This document shows, in pieces, positions 1-4,282 of a stretch of DNA of 5,058 nucleotides. A program made the translations under genes and the position numbers. This stretch comes from Candidatus Intestinimonas stercorigallinarum. Lineage in GTDB: Bacteria > Bacillota > Clostridia > Oscillospirales > Oscillospiraceae. The notes beneath the pieces are model-generated. The model did not search any database and had not been told where the DNA came from. It saw only the letters and a list, made by a program, of their open reading frames with translations. Numbering within the stretch: the stretch's first letter is position 1; each line of letters opens with the position of its first letter. The stretch is from NCBI GenBank assembly GCA_019115345.1, contig DXDV01000141.1, positions 1 through 5,058 of the forward strand. Reading direction: 5' to 3'.

Positions 1-26
1 CCGAAGGTAAAGGTCATGCCTGCCAT
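1..26 (-). CDS. Start of the next head gene, probably major capsid protein (partial)
   Basis: Only the first eight codons lie in the window (MAGMTFTF, then a partial codon). The ATG at 26-24 is preferred because a purine-rich AGAGGAG sequence lies 10 bases upstream. The second in-frame ATG at 17-15 would sit 19 bases from that site, which is too far. The product call rests on position alone: in phages with the order terminase, portal, scaffold, the next large gene is normally the coat protein. Eight residues cannot prove this, and a second small structural protein is a possible alternative. Confidence 0.5.
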
Positions 27-36
27 AGTTTGCTCA

Positions 37-44
37 CTCCTCTC
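37..44 (-). promoter_or_regulatory. Ribosome binding site of the capsid-position gene
   Basis: The minus strand reads GAGAGGAG ten bases before the ATG at 26-24. It lies in the 24-base gap after the decoration gene stop and selects the first of two nearby in-frame ATG codons. Confidence 0.6.
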
Positions 45-50
45 TGTGTC

Positions 51-440
51 TTAGAACCGGACCCGCACCATGCTGCCGGCGGCGTCCCCGTCCTTGTATA
101 CCACCTCGGCTACGCCGCTGGTGGTGGTGGCGGTGACCTGCAGACCGTCGGTGTGCAGTGTCACCTTGTCGCCCAGGTTGATGCTGGTCATGGCCGCCTG
201 AGCGGTGGTCTCCCAGATGATGTCGCGCCCCACACGGAGCACGGGGATGATCTCGCCGGCCTCGCAGGCCTCTGTCCGCTCGCACATGCAGATGTAGCTG
301 GGGGCCGTGGTACCGCTGGCCACTGCCAGCTGGCCGCCGGTCTGGGTCAGCGCCAGCCCCATTTTCGGCGTGATGGCTGCCGCCGGAAGGTACTCGATAG
401 GCACGTTCCGGCCGTCGTCCACGCTATAGATCTTGAACAT
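51..440 (-). CDS. Probable capsid decoration / head-stabilising protein, 129 aa
   Basis: This is a complete small gene between the scaffold and the capsid-position gene. The protein starts MFKIYSVDDG. It has no signal peptide or membrane segment, and it is rich in Thr, Val, Gly and Ala, with alternating patterns that suggest beta strands (for example residues 63-76 and 91-116). It ends in MVRVRF. Three cysteines sit close together (C51, C53, C59). A small beta-rich protein beside the coat gene fits a head decoration protein, like the lambda gpD class in size and place, which binds the outside of the expanded capsid. I see no diagnostic motif, so this is mostly a call from position and composition. 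The ATG is supported by AGGAGG eight bases upstream, and this site overlaps the scaffold stop codon (TAGGAGG), so the two genes are probably translated as a coupled pair. A head fibre or other minor head protein is an alternative. Confidence 0.6.
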   Translation of the reverse strand: MFKIYSVDDGRNVPIEYLPAAAITPKMGLALTQTGGQLAVASGTTAPSYICMCERTEACEAGEIIPVLRVGRDIIWETTAQAAMTSINLGDKVTLHTDGLQVTATTTSGVAEVVYKDGDAAGSMVRVRF

Positions 441-445
441 AGCGT

Positions 446-455
446 TTTCCTCCTA
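446..455 (-). promoter_or_regulatory. Ribosome binding site overlapping the scaffold stop codon
   Basis: The minus strand reads TAGGAGGAAA. The first three bases are the scaffold stop codon (TAG), and AGGAGG is a full-consensus Shine-Dalgarno site eight bases before the decoration gene ATG at 440. The arrangement would let ribosomes ending on the scaffold reading frame restart at once on the decoration gene. Confidence 0.75.
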
Positions 456-1523
456 TTTGAAGTCATGAAGGGTCTTGTTGTAGTGCGCCGAGATCTCGGC
501 GTCTGTCGCCTTGGGCATCAGCTGGCGGTAGAGCTCCAAAGTCTCCGCCGGCACGGCCACGCTGCCCTCGCCCCGGGTCCCTGTGGCCGTCATGTGCTCC
601 TTGCTCCGGGTCCGGTTGCGCTCCGCCTGGGCGGCCCGCTGGGCGGTCTCCTGCCGCCGGCTCTCCTGGAGCCGGTCGAAGTTCGCCAGACGGAAGGCGT
701 CCAAAAAGCTGTTGCCCCGTCGGACCGCCGCCACAAAGGCATCCCGGGTATCCATGCCCATGATGTCCTCCAGGGTCTCCACGCTGGGGTCCAGCCGGTG
801 GATCTCCGCCAGCTCCTGGTCCACCTGCTCCTGGGTTACTTGCCTTTCCTGGTTCCGCTGCTGCCCGCCCGGAGATCCAGTCTGGCCACCGGCCTCAGCC
901 GTCGGCCGCTCGCTGACGCCGTCCTGCTTCTGTCCCGCCGTGGGAGCGGAGCCATTCTGGATCTGCCCGGACTGGCGCAGGGCCTCACGGACCAGGGCGG
1001 AAAGCCCGTCCGCCGACAGCGTCCCGGACTTCAGCTCCTTTTGGACCCTGGCCAGATCCGCCGCCTGCTTCCAGGAGCGCAGCTCCTCCACATTTGTGAT
1101 GGGCTGGCCCTTGCTGTCCCGCAGGCCGATTTCCCGGAAAATGTCCGCCAGGTTCTGCTCCTGCCGCTGCCGCTCCTCCTGGAGGGCCCGCTGCACCGCC
1201 GCTTGGGTCTCCTGCTGTCGGCGGCGCTGGGCGTTTCTGGCCCGCTGCTCGGGGCTCATGGCGGGTCTCCCGCCGGCCATGGTGCCCTCCCGCTGTTCCA
1301 CCTGACCGTTGGAAGCCTGGCCGCCCTGTTCTCCCTGGGCTCCCTGGGAAGCGGTGGGCGTGGTGCTCCCGGCGCCCTGACTGCTCTCCCCCGCAGGCTG
1401 TCCCTGTTCGCCGGCCGTCGCCCCGCTCTGGCCCTGGGGATCAGCTGTGCCGCTCTGGCCAGGTTGTCCGCCGTCGCTTTCCGGTGCCACGCGCAAATAG
1501 CCGAAGATCTCGTTCGTTTCCAT
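453..1523 (-). CDS. Probable capsid scaffolding protein, 356 aa
   Basis: This protein would guide coat subunits into a closed procapsid and then leave. After a short N-terminal piece (METNEIFGYLRV) comes a low-complexity Gly/Gln/Ser/Ala/Thr stretch at about residues 13-80. A strongly charged Arg/Gln/Glu helix region, probably coiled coil, spans about 88-165. A second low-complexity linker spans about 190-228, and a further charged helical part about 229-310. The C-terminal segment (322-350) contains PAETLELYRQLMP and DAEISAHYNK. From memory, this kind of ending is common in scaffold-like proteins of Clostridia phages; I could not check it. Highly helical, hydrophilic and disordered composition plus a place just before the coat region is the usual profile of a phage scaffold. 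The start ATG has GAGAGG five bases upstream. No protease catalytic motif is visible, so a fused protease-scaffold is unlikely. A second, well-placed internal start at M82 is described separately. Confidence 0.72.
   Translation of the reverse strand: METNEIFGYLRVAPESDGGQPGQSGTADPQGQSGATAGEQGQPAGESSQGAGSTTPTASQGAQGEQGGQASNGQVEQREGTMAGGRPAMSPEQRARNAQRRRQQETQAAVQRALQEERQRQEQNLADIFREIGLRDSKGQPITNVEELRSWKQAADLARVQKELKSGTLSADGLSALVREALRQSGQIQNGSAPTAGQKQDGVSERPTAEAGGQTGSPGGQQRNQERQVTQEQVDQELAEIHRLDPSVETLEDIMGMDTRDAFVAAVRRGNSFLDAFRLANFDRLQESRRQETAQRAAQAERNRTRSKEHMTATGTRGEGSVAVPAETLELYRQLMPKATDAEISAHYNKTLHDFK
1278..1290 (-). promoter_or_regulatory. Possible internal translation start within the scaffold gene (M82)
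   Basis: Inside the scaffold frame the minus strand has GGGAGG five to six bases before the in-frame ATG at 1280-1278 (residue 82, MAGGRPAMSPEQR). This site is as good as the one at the gene start. A product from here would have 275 residues and would lack the N-terminal low-complexity region. Whether it is used cannot be told from sequence; Gly-Gly codons also give GGxGG runs by chance in GC-rich DNA. Confidence 0.35.
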
Positions 1524-1534
1524 ATGTTCCTCTC

Positions 1535-1549
1535 CCGCCCTATGGGCGG
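1535..1549 (-). promoter_or_regulatory. Hairpin next to the scaffold ribosome binding site
   Basis: On the minus strand CCGCCC-ATA-GGGCGG forms a perfect six-base GC stem with a three-base loop. It ends one base before the AGAGGAA ribosome binding site of the scaffold gene. A stem this close could shield the site or block an upstream ribosome or exonuclease. No U-tract follows, so it is not a terminator. Confidence 0.5.
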
Positions 1550-1578
1550 TTCTGGATGTTTTCCCTGTCCCTGGGTAA
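1548..1578 (-). repeat. Leader direct repeat, copy B (before the scaffold gene)
   Basis: The minus strand starts TTACCCAGGGACAGGGAAAA here and continues to GAACC. It matches copy A at 2134-2166 at 27 of 33 aligned columns, with two one-base gaps. The identical blocks are TTACCCAGG and AGGGAAAA. The repeat begins 55 bases before the scaffold ATG, against 53 for copy A before the small gene. Equal spacing suggests a duplicated leader or a binding motif shared by the two genes. Confidence 0.6.
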
Positions 1579-1630
1579 TCGTCGGGTCAAAGTCCGCTCC
1601 GCACCCGCAAGAGGCACGCCACATCCGTAA

Positions 1631-1645
1631 GGCGGCAGAGCCGCC
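1631..1645. repeat. Inverted repeat with three-base loop
   Basis: The plus strand reads GGCGGC-AGA-GCCGCC, a perfect six-base GC stem. It is followed at once by a second small palindrome, GGCTG-TG-CAGCC (1649-1660). Neither has a T-run beside it. They form the left end of the hairpin-rich stretch. Confidence 0.5.
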
Positions 1646-1714
1646 AACGGCTGTGCAGCCCGCCCCGGCTGTTCGCCAGGTCTCGCCCCGCTCCCTTGCC
1701 CCTCCTCCTTCCTC

Positions 1715-1737
1715 GGCAAACGCTTCGCTGGTTTGCC
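1715..1737 (+). repeat. Inverted repeat just before the plus-strand terminator
   Basis: GGCAAAC (1715-1721) pairs perfectly with GTTTGCC (1731-1737). The nine-base interior GCTTCGCTG can fold further as GC-TTC-GC; on the minus strand this is GCGAAGC, known as an unusually stable DNA mini-hairpin. A CCTCGG direct repeat lies at 1711-1716 and 1736-1741. The stem ends six bases before the terminator-like hairpin. Confidence 0.55.
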
Positions 1738-1743
1738 TCGGAG

Positions 1744-1767
1744 AGCCCCCTTCGGGGGCTGTTTTTT
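1744..1767 (+). terminator. Rho-independent terminator-like hairpin, plus strand
   Basis: AGCCCCC-TTC-GGGGGCT is a perfect seven-base GC-rich stem with a three-base loop, followed by G and six T residues (1762-1767). This is a textbook intrinsic terminator read on the plus strand. On the minus strand the run becomes A residues upstream of the stem, so it should not stop the head operon. No plus-strand gene ends here, so it either ends an antisense transcript or belongs to a repetitive element. Confidence 0.65.
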
Positions 1768-1794
1768 CGTTCCCGCACCCCCTTGGGGGAGAAT

Positions 1795-1824
1795 CCAAAG
1801 AGGGGGCGGCGGCCCCCTCATTGG
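1795..1824. repeat. Inverted repeat with four-base loop
   Basis: GAGGGGGC (1800-1807) pairs perfectly with GCCCCCTC (1812-1819) around the loop GGCG. Beyond one A-A mismatch the stem continues as CCAA (1795-1798) with TTGG (1821-1824). This gives 12 paired bases in all. A shorter GC palindrome, CCCCC-TT-GGGGG (1778-1789), lies just before it. Confidence 0.55.
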
Positions 1825-1842
1825 TCGTCGCGAGGTGGGGGT

Positions 1843-1882
1843 CAAGGGGGAGGGACACCATCGAAAGTGTCCCTTCCCCTTG
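1843..1882 (+). repeat. Long 16-bp inverted repeat
   Basis: This is the longest stem in the window. CAAGGGGGAGGGACAC (1843-1858) pairs with GTGTCCCTTCCCCTTG (1867-1882) around the eight-base loop CATCGAAA. The only imperfect pair is G1850-T1875, a G-U wobble in plus-strand RNA but an A-C mismatch in minus-strand RNA. This favours a plus-strand transcript as the folded form. No T-run follows, so it is not a simple terminator. Confidence 0.6.
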
Positions 1883-1891
1883 CGCCCTTTT

Positions 1892-1921
1892 GGTTACTTT
1901 TCCGGCGAGGGAAAAGTGACC
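1892..1921 (+). repeat. 12-bp inverted repeat (GGTTACTTTTCC type)
   Basis: GGTTACTTTTCC (1892-1903) pairs with GGAAAAGTGACC (1910-1921) around the loop GGCGAG. The one irregular pair is T1895-G1918, again a wobble only on the plus strand. I recall palindromes of this type as repeated intergenic sequences in Clostridia, but that is memory and not a search result. Confidence 0.55.
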
Positions 1922-1963
1922 GCAGGGGTATGGGGGCGCGCAGCCCCTAAAAGACCGCGGCGT

Positions 1964-1980
1964 GGGGCCGAGAAGGCCCC
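1964..1980 (-). repeat. Hairpin immediately after the small basic gene
   Basis: On the minus strand GGGGCC-TTCTC-GGCCCC begins one base after the TAG stop of the 43-residue gene. It is a perfect six-base GC stem with a five-base loop. The following bases are GC-rich, with TCTTTT only some ten bases later, so it is a poor terminator. It could mark the 3' end of a processed message. Confidence 0.5.
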
Positions 1981-1981
1981 G

Positions 1982-2113
1982 CTACTTCTTTCCGGTCCGT
2001 AGGTCGTTCCCCTTGACCACGGTGCCCTTCTTGGGCTGGGTCTGCTGATGGGGGGCCTTCACGTCCATATTCCCGCTGTTGGGGATCTTGCCGATATAGC
2101 CTTTCTCAGACAT
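1982..2113 (-). CDS. Small basic protein of unknown function, 43 aa
   Basis: The protein starts MSEKGYIGKIPNSGNMDVKA and ends DLRTGKK. It is rich in Lys, Gly, Gln and Asn, very polar, with no cysteine, membrane segment or signal peptide, and looks largely unstructured. The start at 2113 is chosen because GGGAGGT lies six bases upstream, an excellent ribosome binding site. An earlier in-frame GTG at 2188 has none and would add an unlikely 25 residues. It lies between portal and scaffold in the head operon, so a role in packaging or head assembly is likely, perhaps as a minor internal protein that touches DNA through its basic charge; that is inference. I do not recognise a family. The strong ribosome binding site and clean single reading frame argue that it is real. 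Confidence 0.7.
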   Translation of the reverse strand: MSEKGYIGKIPNSGNMDVKAPHQQTQPKKGTVVKGNDLRTGKK

Positions 2114-2126
2114 CTCGCTACCTCCC
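2114..2126 (-). promoter_or_regulatory. Ribosome binding site of the small basic gene
   Basis: The minus strand reads GGGAGGTAGCGAG directly before the ATG at 2113. The GGGAGGT core sits six bases from the start codon. This decides the start of the 43-residue protein. Confidence 0.75.
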
Positions 2127-2133
2127 TTCCCGT

Positions 2134-2166
2134 GGATTCCGCATCTTTTCCCTATCGCCTGGGTAA
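2134..2166 (-). repeat. Leader direct repeat, copy A (before the small basic gene)
   Basis: The minus strand starts TTACCCAGGCGATAGGGAAA here and continues to GAATCC. It lies in the 88-base gap between the portal stop and the small gene, 53 bases ahead of its ATG. It is the partner of copy B at 1548-1578. The two copies lie 588 bases apart and bracket the small gene plus most of the hairpin-rich stretch. No third copy was found in front of the portal, decoration or capsid genes. Confidence 0.6.
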
Positions 2167-2201
2167 ATGGGCTCTGTCCCTCGCCCACATGGGTATAAAA
2201 T

Positions 2202-4262
2202 TCACTGCCCGCCGCCGAACACGGCGTTCATGGCGTCTTGGCGGGCCCTCTGGTCCACGGCGGCGGCCGCCGCCTCCATCTGACCGCCCGCCGCTCCGGC
2301 CGCCCGGGCTTGCGCCTGCGCCTGCATCTGGGCTTGCGCCAGCTGCATCTGCTGGGCCTGGAGCGCCTGCTCCTGTTCCAGCTTCTCCTCCAGGTATGCC
2401 CTGGTGTCTGCCGCACCGGGATAGTGGAGCAGCTCCAGCTTTGTCCAGAGCGCCACCAGCGTCTCCGTCCGGGTGGGATCTCCAAAGCACCCGGCGGAAA
2501 ACAGGCTGATGGTCTCCTCCCACATCCGCTCCCGGTTGTTAGCCAGAGCCGCCGAGGTGTCGGTGGAGAAAAGAAACTGGTCGTTCCAGTACCAGTCCCC
2601 GTTGGCGTCCTGCTCCAGGAAGTCGTACCGGTCGAAGGCGTCATAGGTCCTGTTGCCCTTGCTGTCCTGGCTCACCACGGGCCGGGGCTCGTCGGCGTAG
2701 GCCAGGCGGAATTGGAAGATCAGGCGGAACAGGTCTGCGTAGGCGGCGTGCTTCATGGTCCGCTTGCTCTCCAGCCTGCCGGCGGCCTGTGCCGCCGAGA
2801 ACTGCTTGGCCACGCCGCTCTTGGCGCTGGAATCCTCCTGGCCCTGGAAGCTCCTGGTAATGCCGATGGCCTGCCTGGCCTCCTCGTAGACCTGGGCAAG
2901 ATAGGTCATCTCGTATTCCAGATTGCCTGTAAAGTTGATGTCCTTTATCAGTGCCGCGTCGGAGACGTTGTCGAAGAACCAGACCACCTGGTCCTCCTCG
3001 TCGATCTTGTGCCGGGCGGTGGCTGGCATGATGACCCGGGTCCCCGCTTTGACCAGCCGGTCGATGATCTTCTTTTCCAGGCGGTTGGTGGTGTTCTGGG
3101 CGTCCTTAATTTTGTCTACATCGCTGTCCCCCAGCAGCTGACCGAAAACGGAGACGTTGCGCTGGAGCACCAGGGGATAGACTGATGGCTTGTAGTAGGG
3201 GATCTTGGTGGGCTGGTAGGTGATCGTCCCGTCCTCCCCGATCTCCTCCCGCTGGCCGGGGATGACTTTCCCGTGGGCCGTCTGGAGCGGGTCCCACAGC
3301 TCCTCATACTCCTCGTCCCGCCAGTCCCACTTTGTGCCGCCGCAGTAGGGGCAGGGGTCCCCCTCGTGCCAGATGTGGCTCTGCTCCACCACCTGGGGCC
3401 CGCCGCCGAAGAGGGCCTCCTCCACGCTGCCGGGGAGCACCAGCTCCTGCCGGTCCACTACCACGTCCCCTTCCCTGGGCTCCACCTCGCCGCACTGGCG
3501 GCACCGGCGGAGCCGTCGGGCCTGGTAGTCCTCCAGGTCCTCCAGCTCCGTGTCCCGGACCCAGGCGTATTTGCTGATCCCACCCTTGCCGTTGTGGGCA
3601 TAGCCCACATACATGGTGACCATCTCGTCCGCCGGGGACTCCCCGTCGCTGCCCCGCAGCTCCGGCAGCTCCTCCCCCTCGTCGCTGATGTCCACGCCGT
3701 ACACCGCTTTCACCCGCTCCTTGGTGGTGGGCAGGCGGAGGATGATGTAGTCCATATCCTCCAGGGCGGTGTAGACCCCCTCCTGGGGGATCACCTGCTT
3801 GGGGTGTCTGGCGGCCACGGCCACCTCCCCGGTGGTGTTGTGGGTCCTCTGCCGGTTGTCCCACTCCACGTGGTAAAAGCTGCCACCCTGGATGGGGACC
3901 GTCCGCTCCTGCATGTCGTTGATGTACTCCATGGGCAGCCGGTCCAGCTCGTTTCGGAGCATGTCCTCGATGATCTTGGCCAGGGGCTCGTCCTCCTTCC
4001 GCCGGGCGGTGACCTTGGGCTGGGGAATGTCGCTGGAGACCTGGGCCTCGATCAGCTCCGCGGTGATGTTGCGCACATGGGGCGTCTCCTTTTTTCCGCA
4101 CTTCGAGGTGTCGTTTTCCGTCAGGGGACGCAGCACCCGATCCCCCAGATACTGCTTTTCCCGGCCGTCCATCTTGTTGAGCTGTTTCTGGTAGGCCGTC
4201 TCGCTGTGCGACAACCTCTGCTGCCAGAGCCGCAGCTTCTCGCTCTTCTCTTTTGTCTCCAT
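2202..4262 (-). CDS. Phage portal protein, 686 aa
   Basis: The portal forms the ring at one head vertex through which terminase drives DNA. The length is close to P22-class portals (about 700 residues) and longer than most HK97-type portals. Numbered from the ATG at 4262: GGSFYHVEWD (126-135) and a YYKPSVYPLVLQ segment (356-367) lead into a long polar helix with DSDVDKIKDAQNTTNRLEKK (379-398), a pattern typical of the portal stem region. GITRSFQGQEDSSAKSG (467-483) follows. The C-terminus is a Gln/Ala-rich helical tail (about 628-670), as expected for a portal barrel. An unusual insertion carries two CxxC pairs (C254/C257 and C304/C307), probably a zinc ribbon. The ATG is chosen because GAGGTGA lies five bases upstream; the GTG at 4271 falls inside that site. 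It follows the terminase stop by 20 bases, which fits co-expression with its motor partner. The portal call is firm; the exact family is less so. Confidence 0.85.
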   Translation of the reverse strand: METKEKSEKLRLWQQRLSHSETAYQKQLNKMDGREKQYLGDRVLRPLTENDTSKCGKKETPHVRNITAELIEAQVSSDIPQPKVTARRKEDEPLAKIIEDMLRNELDRLPMEYINDMQERTVPIQGGSFYHVEWDNRQRTHNTTGEVAVAARHPKQVIPQEGVYTALEDMDYIILRLPTTKERVKAVYGVDISDEGEELPELRGSDGESPADEMVTMYVGYAHNGKGGISKYAWVRDTELEDLEDYQARRLRRCRQCGEVEPREGDVVVDRQELVLPGSVEEALFGGGPQVVEQSHIWHEGDPCPYCGGTKWDWRDEEYEELWDPLQTAHGKVIPGQREEIGEDGTITYQPTKIPYYKPSVYPLVLQRNVSVFGQLLGDSDVDKIKDAQNTTNRLEKKIIDRLVKAGTRVIMPATARHKIDEEDQVVWFFDNVSDAALIKDINFTGNLEYEMTYLAQVYEEARQAIGITRSFQGQEDSSAKSGVAKQFSAAQAAGRLESKRTMKHAAYADLFRLIFQFRLAYADEPRPVVSQDSKGNRTYDAFDRYDFLEQDANGDWYWNDQFLFSTDTSAALANNRERMWEETISLFSAGCFGDPTRTETLVALWTKLELLHYPGAADTRAYLEEKLEQEQALQAQQMQLAQAQMQAQAQARAAGAAGGQMEAAAAAVDQRARQDAMNAVFGGGQ

Positions 4263-4267
4263 CGCTG

Positions 4268-4274
4268 TCACCTC
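4268..4274 (-). promoter_or_regulatory. Ribosome binding site of the portal gene
   Basis: The minus strand reads GAGGTGA, five bases before the ATG at 4262-4260. The alternative GTG at 4271-4269 lies within this sequence and cannot use it, so the portal start is placed at 4262. Confidence 0.75.
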
Positions 4275-4282
4275 AACTCAAT

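Larger units (their letters stand above)
1524..1981. other. 458-base gene-less region packed with inverted repeats
   Basis: I find no gene here with a ribosome binding site and plausible protein in any frame. The frames that stay open are shadows with Arg/Gly/Pro-rich composition. The stretch interrupts an otherwise tight operon whose other gaps are 12 to 88 bases. It holds at least nine inverted repeats: 1535-1549, 1631-1645, 1715-1737, 1744-1760, 1778-1789, 1795-1824, 1843-1882, 1892-1921 and 1964-1980. The minus-strand leader of the scaffold gene occupies its left end. Three stems (1843-1882, 1892-1921, and a weak one at 1931-1949) contain G-U pairs that would be A-C mismatches on the minus strand, hinting that a plus-strand RNA is the structured form. 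I recall similar GGTTACTTTTC / GAAAAGTAACC intergenic repeats from Clostridia genomes but could not verify this. It may be an inserted repetitive element, an antisense RNA locus, or a structured spacer in the head mRNA. Confidence 0.6.

Noticed and set aside
1562..1590. Possible minus-strand promoter with TTGACC at 1590-1585
   Set aside because: At 17 bases spacing the -10 position is GC-rich (near CAGGGA) with no TATAAT-like match, so I do not claim a promoter.
1256..1861. Minus-strand 201-codon frame spanning the hairpin region and the scaffold N-terminal end
   Set aside because: It overlaps the scaffold gene in another frame by more than 250 bases, begins inside a palindrome, and has a translation with no domain-like composition.
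30..1919. A 629-codon open frame on the plus strand
   Set aside because: It runs antisense through the decoration and scaffold genes and most of the hairpin region. Its Leu/Arg/Gly/Pro-rich product looks like the mirror of GC-rich codon use, and it has no ribosome binding site. The minus-strand genes have proper sites, stops and recognisable roles.
1524..1981. CRISPR array, tRNA or classical riboswitch in the gene-less region
   Set aside because: There are no regularly spaced direct repeats, no tRNA cloverleaf with a T-loop consensus, and no riboswitch core that I recognise; the stems are separate simple hairpins.
1733..2002. Plus-strand open frames of 84-89 codons across the hairpin region
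   Set aside because: The translations are Arg/Gly/Pro-rich and simply read through the inverted repeats. They cross the terminator-like hairpin, and no convincing ribosome binding site precedes them.
2111..2188. GTG at 2188 as the start of the small basic protein
   Set aside because: No ribosome binding site precedes it, while the ATG at 2113 has an excellent one.
2190..2201. AT-rich TTTTATAC at the portal end on the minus strand as a promoter -10 box
   Set aside because: No -35 element is seen at a suitable distance in the GC-rich portal coding end. One AT-rich octamer is not enough.
2280..2400. Repeated CTGCGC/CTGGGC triplet-like pattern near the portal 3' end
   Set aside because: It is explained by the Gln/Ala-rich helical tail of the portal protein and is not a separate DNA repeat.
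4260..4271. GTG at 4271 as the portal start
   Set aside because: The GTG lies inside the ribosome binding site that serves the ATG at 4262, and no other site is seen further upstream.
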